Source: Gluconobacter albidus
Lineage (GTDB): Bacteria > Pseudomonadota > Alphaproteobacteria > Acetobacterales > Acetobacteraceae
Reading direction: 5' to 3'
Assembly (NCBI RefSeq): GCF_002723915.1
Contig: NZ_BEWL01000001.1
Location: 124,001-188,000, forward strand
DNA length: 64,000 nucleotides
Position 1 is the stretch's first letter. Each line of letters opens with the position of its first letter. Made by a program: the position numbers and the translations under genes. The notes beneath the pieces were generated by a model. It ran no database searches. It saw only the letters and a list, made by a program, of their open reading frames with translations, and was not told the origin of the DNA. Shown in pieces: positions 36,391 to 46,424 of the stretch.

Positions 36391-38546
36391 GAGCCTGTCA
36401 GCCCCGATACAGCCTGAGGCTGGCGCTTGCGTGCCAGCCGTTCCTCACCCTTCAAAAAAGCCCGCAGCATCCGATAATCCTCGGAAAAACAGCATACCGT
36501 CCCGGCTGTCCTGTCTGGACAGACCGTCAGTCCCAGATCGTTATAAACGGCCATCAAAGACTGGCCAACCTGTATGAAAGCGAGCTTGCAGCCTTCCTGC
36601 AACGCCAGATCCCGCAGTCGCCAGATGGCAGCCACACAGTTCCGTTCGGAGCCCGCGGGATCGCCCAGCCCGATAATGAACTGCCCCGTCCGCAGGAACG
36701 GGATGGCCGCACGCCCAGCTTCATCCAACAGCAACCCTGTCGGACGGCGTGCGCCCAGTTGAGGGAGCGCATGGGCCAGGCTGTGGTAGCGGCAGGCGTT
36801 TTCGGCCGTCCAGGCTTCGAAGCGGATCCGCGTCCGGCGCATTCCGCGCCACAGAACGTAGAATCCGCACAAGGCCGAAAAACCCAGAAACCAGCGCCCG
36901 ACAGCCGTATGGGCATCATAGATCATGGAGCGCCACCAGATCGGCCCCAGATGCCGCTGCACCGCAACCCAGCCCACCCCCATGAGCCCCAGTCCCCACA
37001 GCGAGAGTGGCGCTAGCGTAGCAGGCGTCAGCGGGGCAGTCAGAAGATGTGCCCGGCGATAATAGCAGTTCCGGAACGGCAACAGCAGCAGCATCACGAG
37101 CGCTATGACAACCGGTCCTTCCCACGGTGCATGACGCAGGATCAGCAGCAGAACCGCCGCCCCCAGCATCCCGAGGGAAAATTTCCAGGCCAATGCCACA
37201 CGCTGTGACAGCCCCCAGGAGAGCGCCGCAAGCCCGACGCCAACCACCGTCAGCAGAAGATCTGCAATCTGTGACACCGCTGCCCAGAAGGACGTCTGCA
37301 GAGGCGGCAGGTCGGCCACCAGCGCATACAGCAGCAGCAGAAGTCCGACGACAGCCTGCACGCTCGTCGCCACCGCCACCGAAAAATCTGCTTCCGATTC
37401 CCGAATGACCTGACTGGGCCTGACCCTGCGCGGCGTCTGTCCGGCCGAGACCAGAGCCTGCTCTCCCCGCAGGAACAGTTCATGCCCCGCGAACATCAAC
37501 CCCGCAATCAGAAGGGGGATAATGTAATAGAAAAGTCGGAACACGAGGATCGCGCCCATGATCTGCGACGTCGGCAGATAAGCCTGCAACGCCAGCAACA
37601 TGGCCCCATCAAAAACGCCCAGCCCCCCCGGAACGCTCGCCATCAGGCCGGCCGTGTAAGACGCAAGATAGATCGCCAGAAAGGTCCCGAACCCAAAATG
37701 AGCTTCCGGCGGCAGAGGCGGCAGCACGCAATACGCAATGAGCGCCGTTGCCGCCATGTCCGCTGCACTGACCGCGATCTGAGCAATTGCAATCCCTGGT
37801 CCCGGAAGCTCGATCTCGTATTTCCAGACACGGACATGCCGCCGAACGCGTGACACCAGCACATAGGCCAGAAGTACGCCCCACAGCCCGAGCCCAACAA
37901 ATCTCAGCAGAAACGTCGGCAGATGCATCAGAACTGGCACCGCGTGCGGCTCGATAATCAGGATTCCCCCAATTAACGCCATCGTGCCGAGCAGATAGGT
38001 CGCGGAGCAGAAAGCAATAATCTGCGCGATTGCACCCGGCGCCACACCCCAGCTCCGGTAAAGCCGGAAGCGCACCGCCGCACCTGAAATCGCCGCACAA
38101 CCCAGGTTGTGGGACAGCACATAGGAGCAAAACGCCGCAAAGGCGGAGCGCTGATACGACACGTCTGCCCGAACATGCAGACACGCCAGCCGGTCATAGA
38201 AGGACAGGATGAAATACGACAAAACCGTCGCCGCCCCACCGGCCAGCAGAGCGGAATCCGGAATGGCGCTCAGGCTCGTGGTGATGTCATGCAGCGAAAG
38301 ATGTCGCAGTTCCCGCCAGATGACGACCACAGCCGCCACCAGCAGAACCAGCCCCACAAGAGCCGGCGCGCGCGACAGGAGAACCTGCCAGCGTCGTTTC
38401 GACAGGCTGGCGTCCTCACACCCGCAGTCTACAGGATCCGTCTCTACCGCTGCGCATACCGCGTCTTTCACAGACGGGGGCTGGGCGTCCGGCGACCGGA
38501 GTTCCAGCCTCTTGTCCCCCGGTCTTTTATCTTTGGGCGCGCCCAC
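36387..38546 (-). CDS. mprF: MprF-type flippase with a truncated C-terminal aminoacyl-PG synthase domain
   Basis: MprF proteins add lysine (or alanine) from aminoacyl-tRNA to phosphatidylglycerol and flip the product. Here the N-terminal membrane region of about 13-14 helices is complete, including SVPGGLGVFDGA of the flippase domain. The C-terminal DUF2156 part starts normally (FIIGLGDPAG near 635-645, then FIQVGQSLMAVYNDLGL) but ends about 40 residues later. Length is 719 against roughly 850-880 in proteobacterial homologues. The second GNAT-like fold is missing. The GTG start lies three bases after lysK with AGGG upstream, and the stop overlaps marC, so the shortened end is a real gene boundary rather than a local sequencing slip. 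Confidence 0.85.
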   Translation of the reverse strand: MGAPKDKRPGDKRLELRSPDAQPPSVKDAVCAAVETDPVDCGCEDASLSKRRWQVLLSRAPALVGLVLLVAAVVVIWRELRHLSLHDITTSLSAIPDSALLAGGAATVLSYFILSFYDRLACLHVRADVSYQRSAFAAFCSYVLSHNLGCAAISGAAVRFRLYRSWGVAPGAIAQIIAFCSATYLLGTMALIGGILIIEPHAVPVLMHLPTFLLRFVGLGLWGVLLAYVLVSRVRRHVRVWKYEIELPGPGIAIAQIAVSAADMAATALIAYCVLPPLPPEAHFGFGTFLAIYLASYTAGLMASVPGGLGVFDGAMLLALQAYLPTSQIMGAILVFRLFYYIIPLLIAGLMFAGHELFLRGEQALVSAGQTPRRVRPSQVIRESEADFSVAVATSVQAVVGLLLLLYALVADLPPLQTSFWAAVSQIADLLLTVVGVGLAALSWGLSQRVALAWKFSLGMLGAAVLLLILRHAPWEGPVVIALVMLLLLPFRNCYYRRAHLLTAPLTPATLAPLSLWGLGLMGVGWVAVQRHLGPIWWRSMIYDAHTAVGRWFLGFSALCGFYVLWRGMRRTRIRFEAWTAENACRYHSLAHALPQLGARRPTGLLLDEAGRAAIPFLRTGQFIIGLGDPAGSERNCVAAIWRLRDLALQEGCKLAFIQVGQSLMAVYNDLGLTVCPDRTAGTVCCFSEDYRMLRAFLKGEERLARKRQPQAVSGLTGS

Positions 38547-38549
38547 GGC

Positions 38550-40193
38550 TCAGCCCTGTACAGGCTCTTCAACAGGCCGCGCGAGAGCTTCCCTAATCAG
38601 GCCAACCGTTTCCGGCAGCCCGAACAGGGAGGCGAAAATCCCGAAACGCGGCCCTTCGGCCTGCCCCAGCAGAACCTCATACAGGCACCCGAACCACGAC
38701 CGCAGCTCGGATTTCTCGAAATAGCGCTTTCCGACTTCAAACACGACATCCTGCACGTCGCCCGGCGGCGTTTCCGGCGCGAGCTTTGCCAGTTCGTCCG
38801 CAAGATCCACGAGCCCCTTGCGCTCGGTCTCGGTCGGCGCGCGATAGGTCTTGTTCGGGTAAACCTGCTCCTGGAAATACGTCAGCGCACAGCGCACCAG
38901 CCGATCCACATACGGATGCGTCTCGGGCGACAGCGTCGGATCATAGCGGCGCAGGAACTTCCACAGCGTCTCGGGCTTGTCGGCATTGGCGACGTTCGCA
39001 AGGTTCAGCAGCGCCGTGTACGATACTGGGCTGGTGTCTTCCGGACGGATCGTCCCACCGTGAATGAACCAGACAGGATTGGCCAGCAGATCCGGCCCTT
39101 CCTGCGTCTCGGCTTTCTGCACGAGCGTCAGGTAATCATCCGTCGCGCGCGGAATGACATCGAAGAACAGGCGCTTGGCCCGCGTCGGCTGTTGGAACAT
39201 GTACTGCCCCAGACTTTCCGGCGTGCCGTAACGCAGCCATTCCTCAACCGACAGGCCATTGCCCTTGGACTTGCTGATCTTCTGTCCCTGCGCATCGAGG
39301 AACAGCTCATAGGTCAGACCCGCAGGCGGTTCCTTGCCCAAAATACGGCAGATCTTCGAGGACAGCTTCACACTGTCGATCAGATCCTTGCCGGACATTT
39401 CATAATCCACGCCCAGAGCATACCAGCGCATGGCCCAGTCGGCCTTCCACTGCATCTTGGCTTGACCGCCCAGAACGGACGTTTCGAACGTCTTGCCAGC
39501 CTCGTCCTTCCAGACGACGGTCCCGGCATCCGGATCAACCTTGATGATCGGCACCTGCATGACCTGACCGGTTTCGGGATGGATCGGCAGAACCGGCGAA
39601 TAGGTCGCGCGGCGCTCCGGACCAAGCGTCGGAATAATGGTCGCCACGACTTCATCATGGACTTCAAGCATACGGCGCAGCGCCGCATCGAACGTACCGT
39701 TCGTGTAGTACTGCGTGGCGGACGCAAACTCGTATTCAAAACCGAAACTGTCGAGGAACTGGCGAAGACGCGCGTTATTATGCGCGGCAAAGCTGTCATA
39801 TTCGCCAAACGGATCGGGAACCCGTGTCAGCGGCAGGCCAATATGCTTCGTCAGAAGCTCCTGCTGCGGCACATTGGTCGGCACCTTGCGCAGAGCATCC
39901 ATGTCGTCAGAAAATGCCAGCAGACGCGTCGGACGGCCTGTCAGTGCCTCATAGGCCTGACGGACCCAGGTCGTACGGGCCACTTCGCCAAACGTGCCGA
40001 TATGCGGCAGGCCCGAGGGGCCATAGCCCGTTTCCAGAAGGGCCGGAGCCTGTTCTGAAGCCTCTCCGGCAGCGTCAGACGCGCGCGCATCCAGGCGCGC
40101 AGTGATTTTTCGCGCCTCTTCGAACGGCCATGCTTTCGGAAGCGGCGCGTCAGGAGAGAGGGACGGGGCGATAGGTGTCTTGGATTTCTGCAT
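38550..40193 (-). CDS. lysK: Lysyl-tRNA synthetase, class I
   Basis: Charges tRNA-Lys. This is the class I LysRS used by archaea and many alphaproteobacteria, recognisable by GPSGLPHIGTF (HIGH motif at 64-67 in variant form) and KISKSKGNG (KMSKS). The anticodon-binding helical cage fills the C-terminus. The 547 residues are a normal length. It heads a tightly packed operon with mprF and marC, a context that supports a link to lysyl-phospholipid synthesis, in which Lys-tRNA is the donor. Confidence 0.95.
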   Translation of the reverse strand: MQKSKTPIAPSLSPDAPLPKAWPFEEARKITARLDARASDAAGEASEQAPALLETGYGPSGLPHIGTFGEVARTTWVRQAYEALTGRPTRLLAFSDDMDALRKVPTNVPQQELLTKHIGLPLTRVPDPFGEYDSFAAHNNARLRQFLDSFGFEYEFASATQYYTNGTFDAALRRMLEVHDEVVATIIPTLGPERRATYSPVLPIHPETGQVMQVPIIKVDPDAGTVVWKDEAGKTFETSVLGGQAKMQWKADWAMRWYALGVDYEMSGKDLIDSVKLSSKICRILGKEPPAGLTYELFLDAQGQKISKSKGNGLSVEEWLRYGTPESLGQYMFQQPTRAKRLFFDVIPRATDDYLTLVQKAETQEGPDLLANPVWFIHGGTIRPEDTSPVSYTALLNLANVANADKPETLWKFLRRYDPTLSPETHPYVDRLVRCALTYFQEQVYPNKTYRAPTETERKGLVDLADELAKLAPETPPGDVQDVVFEVGKRYFEKSELRSWFGCLYEVLLGQAEGPRFGIFASLFGLPETVGLIREALARPVEEPVQG

Positions 40194-40403
40194 GATTACA
40201 GGAAAAGGTAGGGAGACACCTCTTCCCGGTCAAGCAATACGACACATTGCGGTTTCACTCAGAGGCGTCCATTGTATTACGAAATATTTCAATAACTTTT
40301 CCACGCTTTCTAACTCCTTGCAGATAGCCAGCTTTCACGTTCCGTTCGCAAAAAACACAAAACATCCTCGCCGGATTTTTCCCTACCCGCTACACTGGCC
40401 GCA

Positions 40404-43337
40404 ATGCCCAGCGCCCCCACCTTCCTGTCGCCTTTCGACGCTCCGGCCCTCGTCGCCCGTCGTGGCCTGTCGTCCCTTCTGACGCCGGATGGCGAGTTGC
40501 TGGACCTGACGGCAGAAGAAACGCGCGAGCGCCTCACACAGCTTCCCCCGCCTCTTCTTGTTCACGGCCCCGCTGCACTTCGCGCGCTGGACCTCTCCCC
40601 GCTGTCCCAGCCCGTACCGTGGTTCGACCTGCTGGACCTGTTCCTGTTCGTCCGCCCTGCCACGACCGTCGCCCCTACCCCGCGCGGACTGGCCCTTGCC
40701 CTCGGAATTGAACCGCCCGGAACCATCGGCGCGGACCTCCTCCCCATCCTGTGCGAAACCCTGCTCGACGAACTGCGCCACAAGTCCGAAACGCCCGAAG
40801 GCACCCGCCTGCGCGCCCTGATGGTCCCTCTGACCCGCGCCGGATGGGCCTGGAGCGGCGAGGTCACGGACATTCTCGGAACGCCGCGGGACACCACGGG
40901 CGCCCACCCTTACGAAGCCATCCGCATCTGGAAGCGCCTGCCGCGCTGGGAAGAAACCGCCCCGCGTCCCGCGCCCGGAAGCCAGCCCGTCTCACCCAAC
41001 GCCGCCCGCCAGCGCCTGCGTGAGATCCTTGGAGAAAACGCCGAAATCCGCCCCGGTCAGGCCGATTTCGCCTCTGTCGCCACGGCCGCTTTCGAGCCGC
41101 GCGAAAGCATTGGCTCCCCCAATGTCGTCCTCGCCGAAGCCGGAACCGGCACGGGCAAGACACTCGGCTATATCGCGCCCGCCAGCCTCTGGGCCGAGCA
41201 GAATGACGGCGCCGTCTGGATCAGCACCTATACCCGCCATCTCCAGCGCCAGATCGAACAGGAACTCCGCCGTCTCTATCCGGGTGAAAAGATTCTTCGG
41301 GAGAAAGTCGTCGTCCGCAAAGGCCGGGAAAACTATCTGTGCCTGCTGAACATGGAAGACCTGCTCAACGTCGCCAGTTCCCGTGGCCCTGACGGTTACT
41401 CAACGCTCCTCCCGATGGCCCTGCTCGCCCGCTGGGCGGAGGCCAGCCGCGACGGGGATCTCATGGGCGGCGATCTTCCCGGGTGGTTCGGCGAACTCTT
41501 CGGGCATGGGACGCTTTTTGGCATCGCCGACCGACGCGGCGAATGCATCCACGCCGCCTGCCCGCATTATCAGACCTGCTTCGTCGAACACGGAATCCGC
41601 CGCGCCCGTCAGGCCGATCTGGTCGTCGCCAACCACGCCCTCGTCCTTTCACAGGCCGCTTGGGCCGCACTCGCCCCGCCCGGCCTGCCTGACGAGGACA
41701 CGACGCCCACGCGCTACGTCTTCGATGAAGGTCACCATATCCCCGACGCAGCAGACAGCGCCTTCGCCACGGCCCTCTCGGGCCTCGAAGCCGCTGAACT
41801 CCGGCGCTGGCTGCTCGGTGCCGAGGGCAGCCGCTCCCGCGCCCGTGGCCTGCAACGCCGGCTGGACGATCTGCTGGAACGCCTGCCCATGATCGACACG
41901 CCGCTGCACGCGGCACTTCAGGCCGCAAGGAGCCTGCCCGCCCCCGGCTGGAGCACGCGCCTGCGCCCCGAGAGCCCCGCTGACGAAGACCCCGGTCTGA
42001 TCCCCTCACCGAGCACGCCAGCTCTATTGATCCCCGAGGAACCCGCACCGGAAAACCCGTCCGAAGTCTTCCTCCGCGCCTTGGATCACCAGCTCCGCGC
42101 GAGACAGACCAAGGACAGCCGCGACGGCTATATTTCGGCGGAATGCGACCTGCACCCTGTTAATGATGACGTCGCCAACGCCTCCAAAACCCTCAGCCGC
42201 GCCCTGTCGCGCCTGCGCGATCCGCTGAAACTTCTAACTGACCGCCTCGCCGCACAGGTCGAGGACGACGCGGAAATGGACGCACCGACGCGCCAGCGCA
42301 TCGAGGCCATGATCCGCACCCTGCACCGCCGCGCCATCAGCCGCCTGTCCGGCTGGATCGGCATGCTGGACGCGCTTCAGACGCCTCCCGAACCGGACGT
42401 CACCCCCACTTTCGTGGACTTCATCCGCACCGAACGCCTACCCCGCACCCGCGCCACGCAAGGGGATCATGACATCGGCCTGTACCGGCACTGGCTGGAC
42501 CCGACCATTCCCTTCGTCTCGACCATCCAGACACCCGCGCACGGCCTGCTCATGACGTCCGCTACTCTGCGCGACCAGACCGGCCATGGAGACGCCCAGA
42601 ACGAAGCAAGCTGGCACGCAGCAGAATTACGTCTGGGCGCCACCCATTTCCTCAAGCCGCCCATCCGCGCTTCGGTCATGAGTCCGTTCGACTATGCCAC
42701 GCAGACGCGCGCCTATGTCATCTCGGATGTCTCGGGCGAAATCCCGTCACTGGCCCATGCCTTCCGGGCCCTGTTCGAAACCGCAGGCGGCGGCGCGCTG
42801 GGCCTCTTCACAGCCATCCGCCGCCTGCGCGAAGTCCATCGCCGCATCCACGAACCGCTGGAAACACAGGGCTTCCCGCTCTACGCCCAGCATGTCGATG
42901 CCATGGACAACGCCACCCTCGTGGACGTCTTCCGCACCGAAACCCATAGCTGCCTGCTGGGAACGGACGCGATGCGCGACGGCGTGGACGTTCCCGGTGA
43001 GGCCCTGCGCATGGTGGTGTTCGAAAAGACCCCTTGGCCCCGCCCCGACATCCTGCACCGCGAACGCCGCCGTCTGCTCTCCGAAGGCCACCCCGGCGAT
43101 TACGACGACCGCATCACCCGCATGCGCCTGCGCCAAGCCTTCGGGCGCTTGATCCGTCAGGGCAGCGATCGCGGCGTGTTCGTCATGCTGGACCGCCGCA
43201 TGCCCTCACGTCTGCTCTCCGCCTTCCCCGACGGCGTGGAGGTCCGGCGCATGCCACTGGCCGAAGCACTGGAAGACATCGCCCGTTTCCTGCGCCCCGA
43301 GGAACAGGAAAACGAACCGCCCCTCCTTCAGGGCTGA
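40404..43337 (+). CDS. DinG/XPD-like ATP-dependent DNA helicase
   Basis: A 977-residue superfamily 2 helicase. Walker A is AEAGTGTGKT near residues 244-253, and the Walker B DEGH box follows at about 437. Between them lie four cysteines (one in YLC, then GEC, AAC and QTC) consistent with the Fe-S cluster of XPD/DinG. The last 200 residues carry motifs V and VI (GTDAMRDGVDVPG, LRQAFGRLIRQGSD). The first 200 residues are an unassigned extension typical of alphaproteobacterial homologues. Its end overlaps the convergent telA gene by ten bases. Confidence 0.9.
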   Translation: MPSAPTFLSPFDAPALVARRGLSSLLTPDGELLDLTAEETRERLTQLPPPLLVHGPAALRALDLSPLSQPVPWFDLLDLFLFVRPATTVAPTPRGLALALGIEPPGTIGADLLPILCETLLDELRHKSETPEGTRLRALMVPLTRAGWAWSGEVTDILGTPRDTTGAHPYEAIRIWKRLPRWEETAPRPAPGSQPVSPNAARQRLREILGENAEIRPGQADFASVATAAFEPRESIGSPNVVLAEAGTGTGKTLGYIAPASLWAEQNDGAVWISTYTRHLQRQIEQELRRLYPGEKILREKVVVRKGRENYLCLLNMEDLLNVASSRGPDGYSTLLPMALLARWAEASRDGDLMGGDLPGWFGELFGHGTLFGIADRRGECIHAACPHYQTCFVEHGIRRARQADLVVANHALVLSQAAWAALAPPGLPDEDTTPTRYVFDEGHHIPDAADSAFATALSGLEAAELRRWLLGAEGSRSRARGLQRRLDDLLERLPMIDTPLHAALQAARSLPAPGWSTRLRPESPADEDPGLIPSPSTPALLIPEEPAPENPSEVFLRALDHQLRARQTKDSRDGYISAECDLHPVNDDVANASKTLSRALSRLRDPLKLLTDRLAAQVEDDAEMDAPTRQRIEAMIRTLHRRAISRLSGWIGMLDALQTPPEPDVTPTFVDFIRTERLPRTRATQGDHDIGLYRHWLDPTIPFVSTIQTPAHGLLMTSATLRDQTGHGDAQNEASWHAAELRLGATHFLKPPIRASVMSPFDYATQTRAYVISDVSGEIPSLAHAFRALFETAGGGALGLFTAIRRLREVHRRIHEPLETQGFPLYAQHVDAMDNATLVDVFRTETHSCLLGTDAMRDGVDVPGEALRMVVFEKTPWPRPDILHRERRRLLSEGHPGDYDDRITRMRLRQAFGRLIRQGSDRGVFVMLDRRMPSRLLSAFPDGVEVRRMPLAEALEDIARFLRPEEQENEPPLLQG

Positions 43338-44566
43338 ACCGACTGCTGCGCTAAGCTGCGCATGCTGGTTGCCAGACGGTCCCGGAGTTGGTGCAATTCC
43401 TTTTCCTGCTCCTGTGCCCGCTCGGCCGCGAGCCTGTCGTTCTGCGCCATTTCGCCCAGAGCCTGAGTGACCTTGTCCGCTGCCTGCGCCAGCGCCTCCA
43501 TCTGCCGCGGATCCACACCCCGGCTCGCAGCCGTCGTCCGCGCCGCATCCAGCGCACCATCGGCCACAAGCCCAAGGATCTTGCGGTCCGCCTCATTCAG
43601 CGCATCACGCGCGGTGGCGGCATTGCGGTTGTCCACCTGCCCCACCGCCACCGCACAGGCCGCCTTCAGATTGGGAATGGTCTTCGTCAGCGCCGAATGC
43701 AGCGCCATAATCCGCGCCTCCGCCGCCTCACGCGTGCTCTTGATCATCGGAATGGTCAGGGCAGCCCGCATCAGCCCTTCACGCTGCTCGCTCAGATGCC
43801 CTGAGAAATTCGCCAGACGCCCGCGCAGTTCCAGGACCTCGGCAGCATCCACAGGGTCCTGCGTTTCCATTGCGTGCTGCCGCAATGCCTCGACTTTCCG
43901 CTCGCCCTCTTCCAGCGCAAGCTGGCCGGCCGCGATGTCGATATTCAGCTCCCGCACGCCATGCCGGAGCGCCTGATACATATCCTCGAACGACGTGATG
44001 TTCCGTTTGAGATCCGCAATCGTGACCCGTGCCTTGGCTTCCTGCTGATCCATCAGAGCATTGAACTTCTTGCGGTTCTCGGCAAAACCGCCGAGCGCAT
44101 CTTTTGCGCCACCCAGCAGTCCACCCATTTTCGCCAGAAACCCACCCGGAGCCCCACCTTCGCCCCGCGCCAGCTTCTGCAGATCGCCGATCCGCAGGAT
44201 TTTCACACCATCCAGAACACCTGCCGCGATTTCTCCGACCGCATCGCTTTCACCCAGCGTCCGCCCCGCAAGCATCCGGTCCGAAACCTTCGCCAGCTCC
44301 CCCAGCGCACCCATGCCATGCGACAGAAGTGTATTCAGATCCGCAAAATCAATCGTCCCGGCTCGTCGATGCGCCTCTTCAACCATATCCGCCGGCAGAC
44401 GACTGATCTCCACCAGCCGCGGAAAAGCTGGCATCGGCTCCAGCACCGCAGGCACAGCCCCAGTGGCAGCCGGAGCCTCAACCTTCACAGGAGCGGGCGC
44501 AGGCTCGTCGGCATAGAGGTCGCTCAGATCCAGAGGTCTGGTCTCGTCAGCACTCATGTCAGTCAT
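43328..44566 (-). CDS. telA: TelA-like toxic anion resistance protein
   Basis: A 412-residue soluble protein of the TelA family (PF05816), linked in other bacteria to tellurite and antimicrobial tolerance by an unknown mechanism. A disordered acidic/proline start (1-45) is followed by long alpha-helical sequence with coiled-coil character (about 160-410). It is the last gene of a four-gene minus-strand operon: its start overlaps the upstream YbjQ-type gene by eight bases. The 3' end overlaps the DinG-like gene by ten bases in the opposite sense. Confidence 0.9.
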   Translation of the reverse strand: MTDMSADETRPLDLSDLYADEPAPAPVKVEAPAATGAVPAVLEPMPAFPRLVEISRLPADMVEEAHRRAGTIDFADLNTLLSHGMGALGELAKVSDRMLAGRTLGESDAVGEIAAGVLDGVKILRIGDLQKLARGEGGAPGGFLAKMGGLLGGAKDALGGFAENRKKFNALMDQQEAKARVTIADLKRNITSFEDMYQALRHGVRELNIDIAAGQLALEEGERKVEALRQHAMETQDPVDAAEVLELRGRLANFSGHLSEQREGLMRAALTIPMIKSTREAAEARIMALHSALTKTIPNLKAACAVAVGQVDNRNAATARDALNEADRKILGLVADGALDAARTTAASRGVDPRQMEALAQAADKVTQALGEMAQNDRLAAERAQEQEKELHQLRDRLATSMRSLAQQSVQP

Positions 44567-45416
44567 CCAGCGTCAGGGTGAAGGTGGGGTCGATACGGAA
44601 ATTCGGGTCCGGCTTTCCAGTGTCATACATGGCCGTTCCGATAGCCAGAAACTCCACGATATGGTCGCCCCAGACATGCGATTCCTCACGCAACGTCGTC
44701 CCGATGATCTCATTGGCCCCGACCTCCGCCGCATGGGCCGACATCCGCTCCATCGCGTGCTCGCGCGCCGTGTAATAGGCCTGCGTAAACAGATCGAGTT
44801 CCACGCACTGCATAGCCTGCTTGAGCGTCGTCATCAGGCTCCGGCGCGGAATATGCTGTACGCAACAGCCCAGAACCAGATCCAGCGGCCGCCGCCCGGA
44901 CCGCAGCGCCAACGCAAAATCCTGCCCTGACAGATCAGACGTGAACGGTCGTCCGTCCGGACGCCGATATCCCGGATGTCCCTCGGCATGCACGATGGCT
45001 GTTCCGAACGCCCGGAACTCCAGCATCCCGCTATCCGCAAGCTGCGAAATCTCCAGCCGCGTCCCCACGATCCCGTCCGCGCCAAGCTGCTCGGCCTCTT
45101 CGCGCATGATTTCGACCGCTTTCTCACGCGCGCCATACATGGCCCCCGTCAGATCCGTCAGTTCATAGGACGTGTTGCGGAACTGCGTATTGGCCTGCAC
45201 CTTCCAGATGCTGTTCCCCAGACACAATCCCAGCGCCCGGAACCCGGCCTGCTCGACAACCAGCAGTTCGCGCACGCTGAAATCCGACGTCGCAACCCGC
45301 CCGCCAGCAGCCCTCACAGGCGGCATTTCACCACCCTGCGCGGGTTCGGAAGCACCGCTCCCACCCCAACCCGGAGGAAGACTGTCAAAACCCGGAACCT
45401 GATCAAAGATGCCCAT
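44559..45416 (-). CDS. Tandem YbjQ-type (DUF74) heavy-metal-binding domain protein
   Basis: A 285-residue protein with two copies of the YbjQ/UPF0145 domain. Domain one spans about 42-155, with YGAREKAVEIMREEAEQLGA and the GTAIVH edge. Domain two spans about 165-280, with YYTAREHAMERMSAHAAEVGA and GTAMYD. The first 40 residues are Gly/Pro-rich. YbjQ domains form pentameric beta assemblies and are annotated as heavy-metal binding, although function is poorly established. Coupled to telA by an eight-base overlap. Confidence 0.85.
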   Translation of the reverse strand: MGIFDQVPGFDSLPPGWGGSGASEPAQGGEMPPVRAAGGRVATSDFSVRELLVVEQAGFRALGLCLGNSIWKVQANTQFRNTSYELTDLTGAMYGAREKAVEIMREEAEQLGADGIVGTRLEISQLADSGMLEFRAFGTAIVHAEGHPGYRRPDGRPFTSDLSGQDFALALRSGRRPLDLVLGCCVQHIPRRSLMTTLKQAMQCVELDLFTQAYYTAREHAMERMSAHAAEVGANEIIGTTLREESHVWGDHIVEFLAIGTAMYDTGKPDPNFRIDPTFTLTLDD

Positions 45417-45467
45417 GGGAATCCCGCTGCAAAATCCAAAAGAACACGAGACCGCTAAAAAAGCGCC

Positions 45468-46424
45468 TCAGAAAAGATCATTTAATCCGTCAAACAGGCC
45501 ACCAAGCCCCTCGGCGACTTCGCTGACGACTTCACCGCCGACCTCAAGCCCGAGAACGGCCGCTTCAACGCGCCCTTCCCCCGCCTCGTCCTCAACTTCA
45601 ATCCGGTTGGAGACTCCAGCGAACAGGGGGCGGTGCTGCATGCCGGTCCGCACAATATCCTCCAGCCCGCAGACCATGGCGGGCGAAACCGCACCGTGCC
45701 CACCAATCCGCCGATACCCGAGGATACTCACAGCCGCCCGGATCTGGATCGACCGCACAACACCCCTCTCCGACCGAACAACCAGTCCAACCGTCTCATC
45801 ATGCCCCAGTGCGCCATCCCAGTTCTGACACATCGGATCGTTCCGCAGGCTCTGTGTCGCCGCATCCCGCGCGTCCCGCTTCGCCTGCGTCAGAAGCGTG
45901 CTCTCCCCAATGCTCATCGCATCGAAAAAACCTTCCAGAAGCCCCGTATACCGGACCTCTTCCCACGTCCCGACGCCATAGCTCACCGGCACGATCCCCG
46001 CCGAGAGCGCCACATCCAGCGTCGCCGCATTCCACGGCATACAGGGCAGCACACCCAGGCGTTCAAGCTGTGGCACCCGTACGGCCTCGCCATGCAGCAT
46101 GAACCCCAGCGCGCCGCCATGATGCTCAAGCCGGTACCGCAGGTTTAGAACCGCATCCGCACCAAGCGCCCGCGCCTGTTCGCGAATCCTGTCCGTCGCC
46201 GTCCGCCACCCGGCTTCATGCACGCCCTGCCAGCCCATCCCGGACTTCCACCAGGTTTCGGCATGAACATTCCCCAGCGGCGCAATGGCCATGGACGGCG
46301 TCAGAAGTGCCTGCCGCACCGATCCCAGACGCACCAGAGGGCGCACCCGGCCATCAAGTTCGTGAAACGCCCGTGCCTCAGTCTCTTTCTTTGAACTGGA
46401 AGACCACGGAAACAGGCGCATCAT
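45468..46424 (-). CDS. Second YbjQ-like (DUF74) protein
   Basis: A 318-residue protein whose first half repeats the YbjQ pattern (TDRIREQARALGADAVLNLRY then GFMLHGEAV). The second half has a weaker copy in which the helix block reads AKRDARDAATQSLRND. The C-terminal 50 residues are acidic (EVEDEAGEGRVE region). Not as close to the consensus as its neighbour, so the second domain is inferred. It overlaps the 128-residue gene by four bases (ATGA) and is followed by a 51-base gap to the first YbjQ gene. Confidence 0.7.
   Translation of the reverse strand: MMRLFPWSSSSKKETEARAFHELDGRVRPLVRLGSVRQALLTPSMAIAPLGNVHAETWWKSGMGWQGVHEAGWRTATDRIREQARALGADAVLNLRYRLEHHGGALGFMLHGEAVRVPQLERLGVLPCMPWNAATLDVALSAGIVPVSYGVGTWEEVRYTGLLEGFFDAMSIGESTLLTQAKRDARDAATQSLRNDPMCQNWDGALGHDETVGLVVRSERGVVRSIQIRAAVSILGYRRIGGHGAVSPAMVCGLEDIVRTGMQHRPLFAGVSNRIEVEDEAGEGRVEAAVLGLEVGGEVVSEVAEGLGGLFDGLNDLF

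Noticed and set aside
38109-40058. A 649-codon plus-strand frame across mprF and lysK
   Set aside because: Antisense to two real genes and crossing their boundary.
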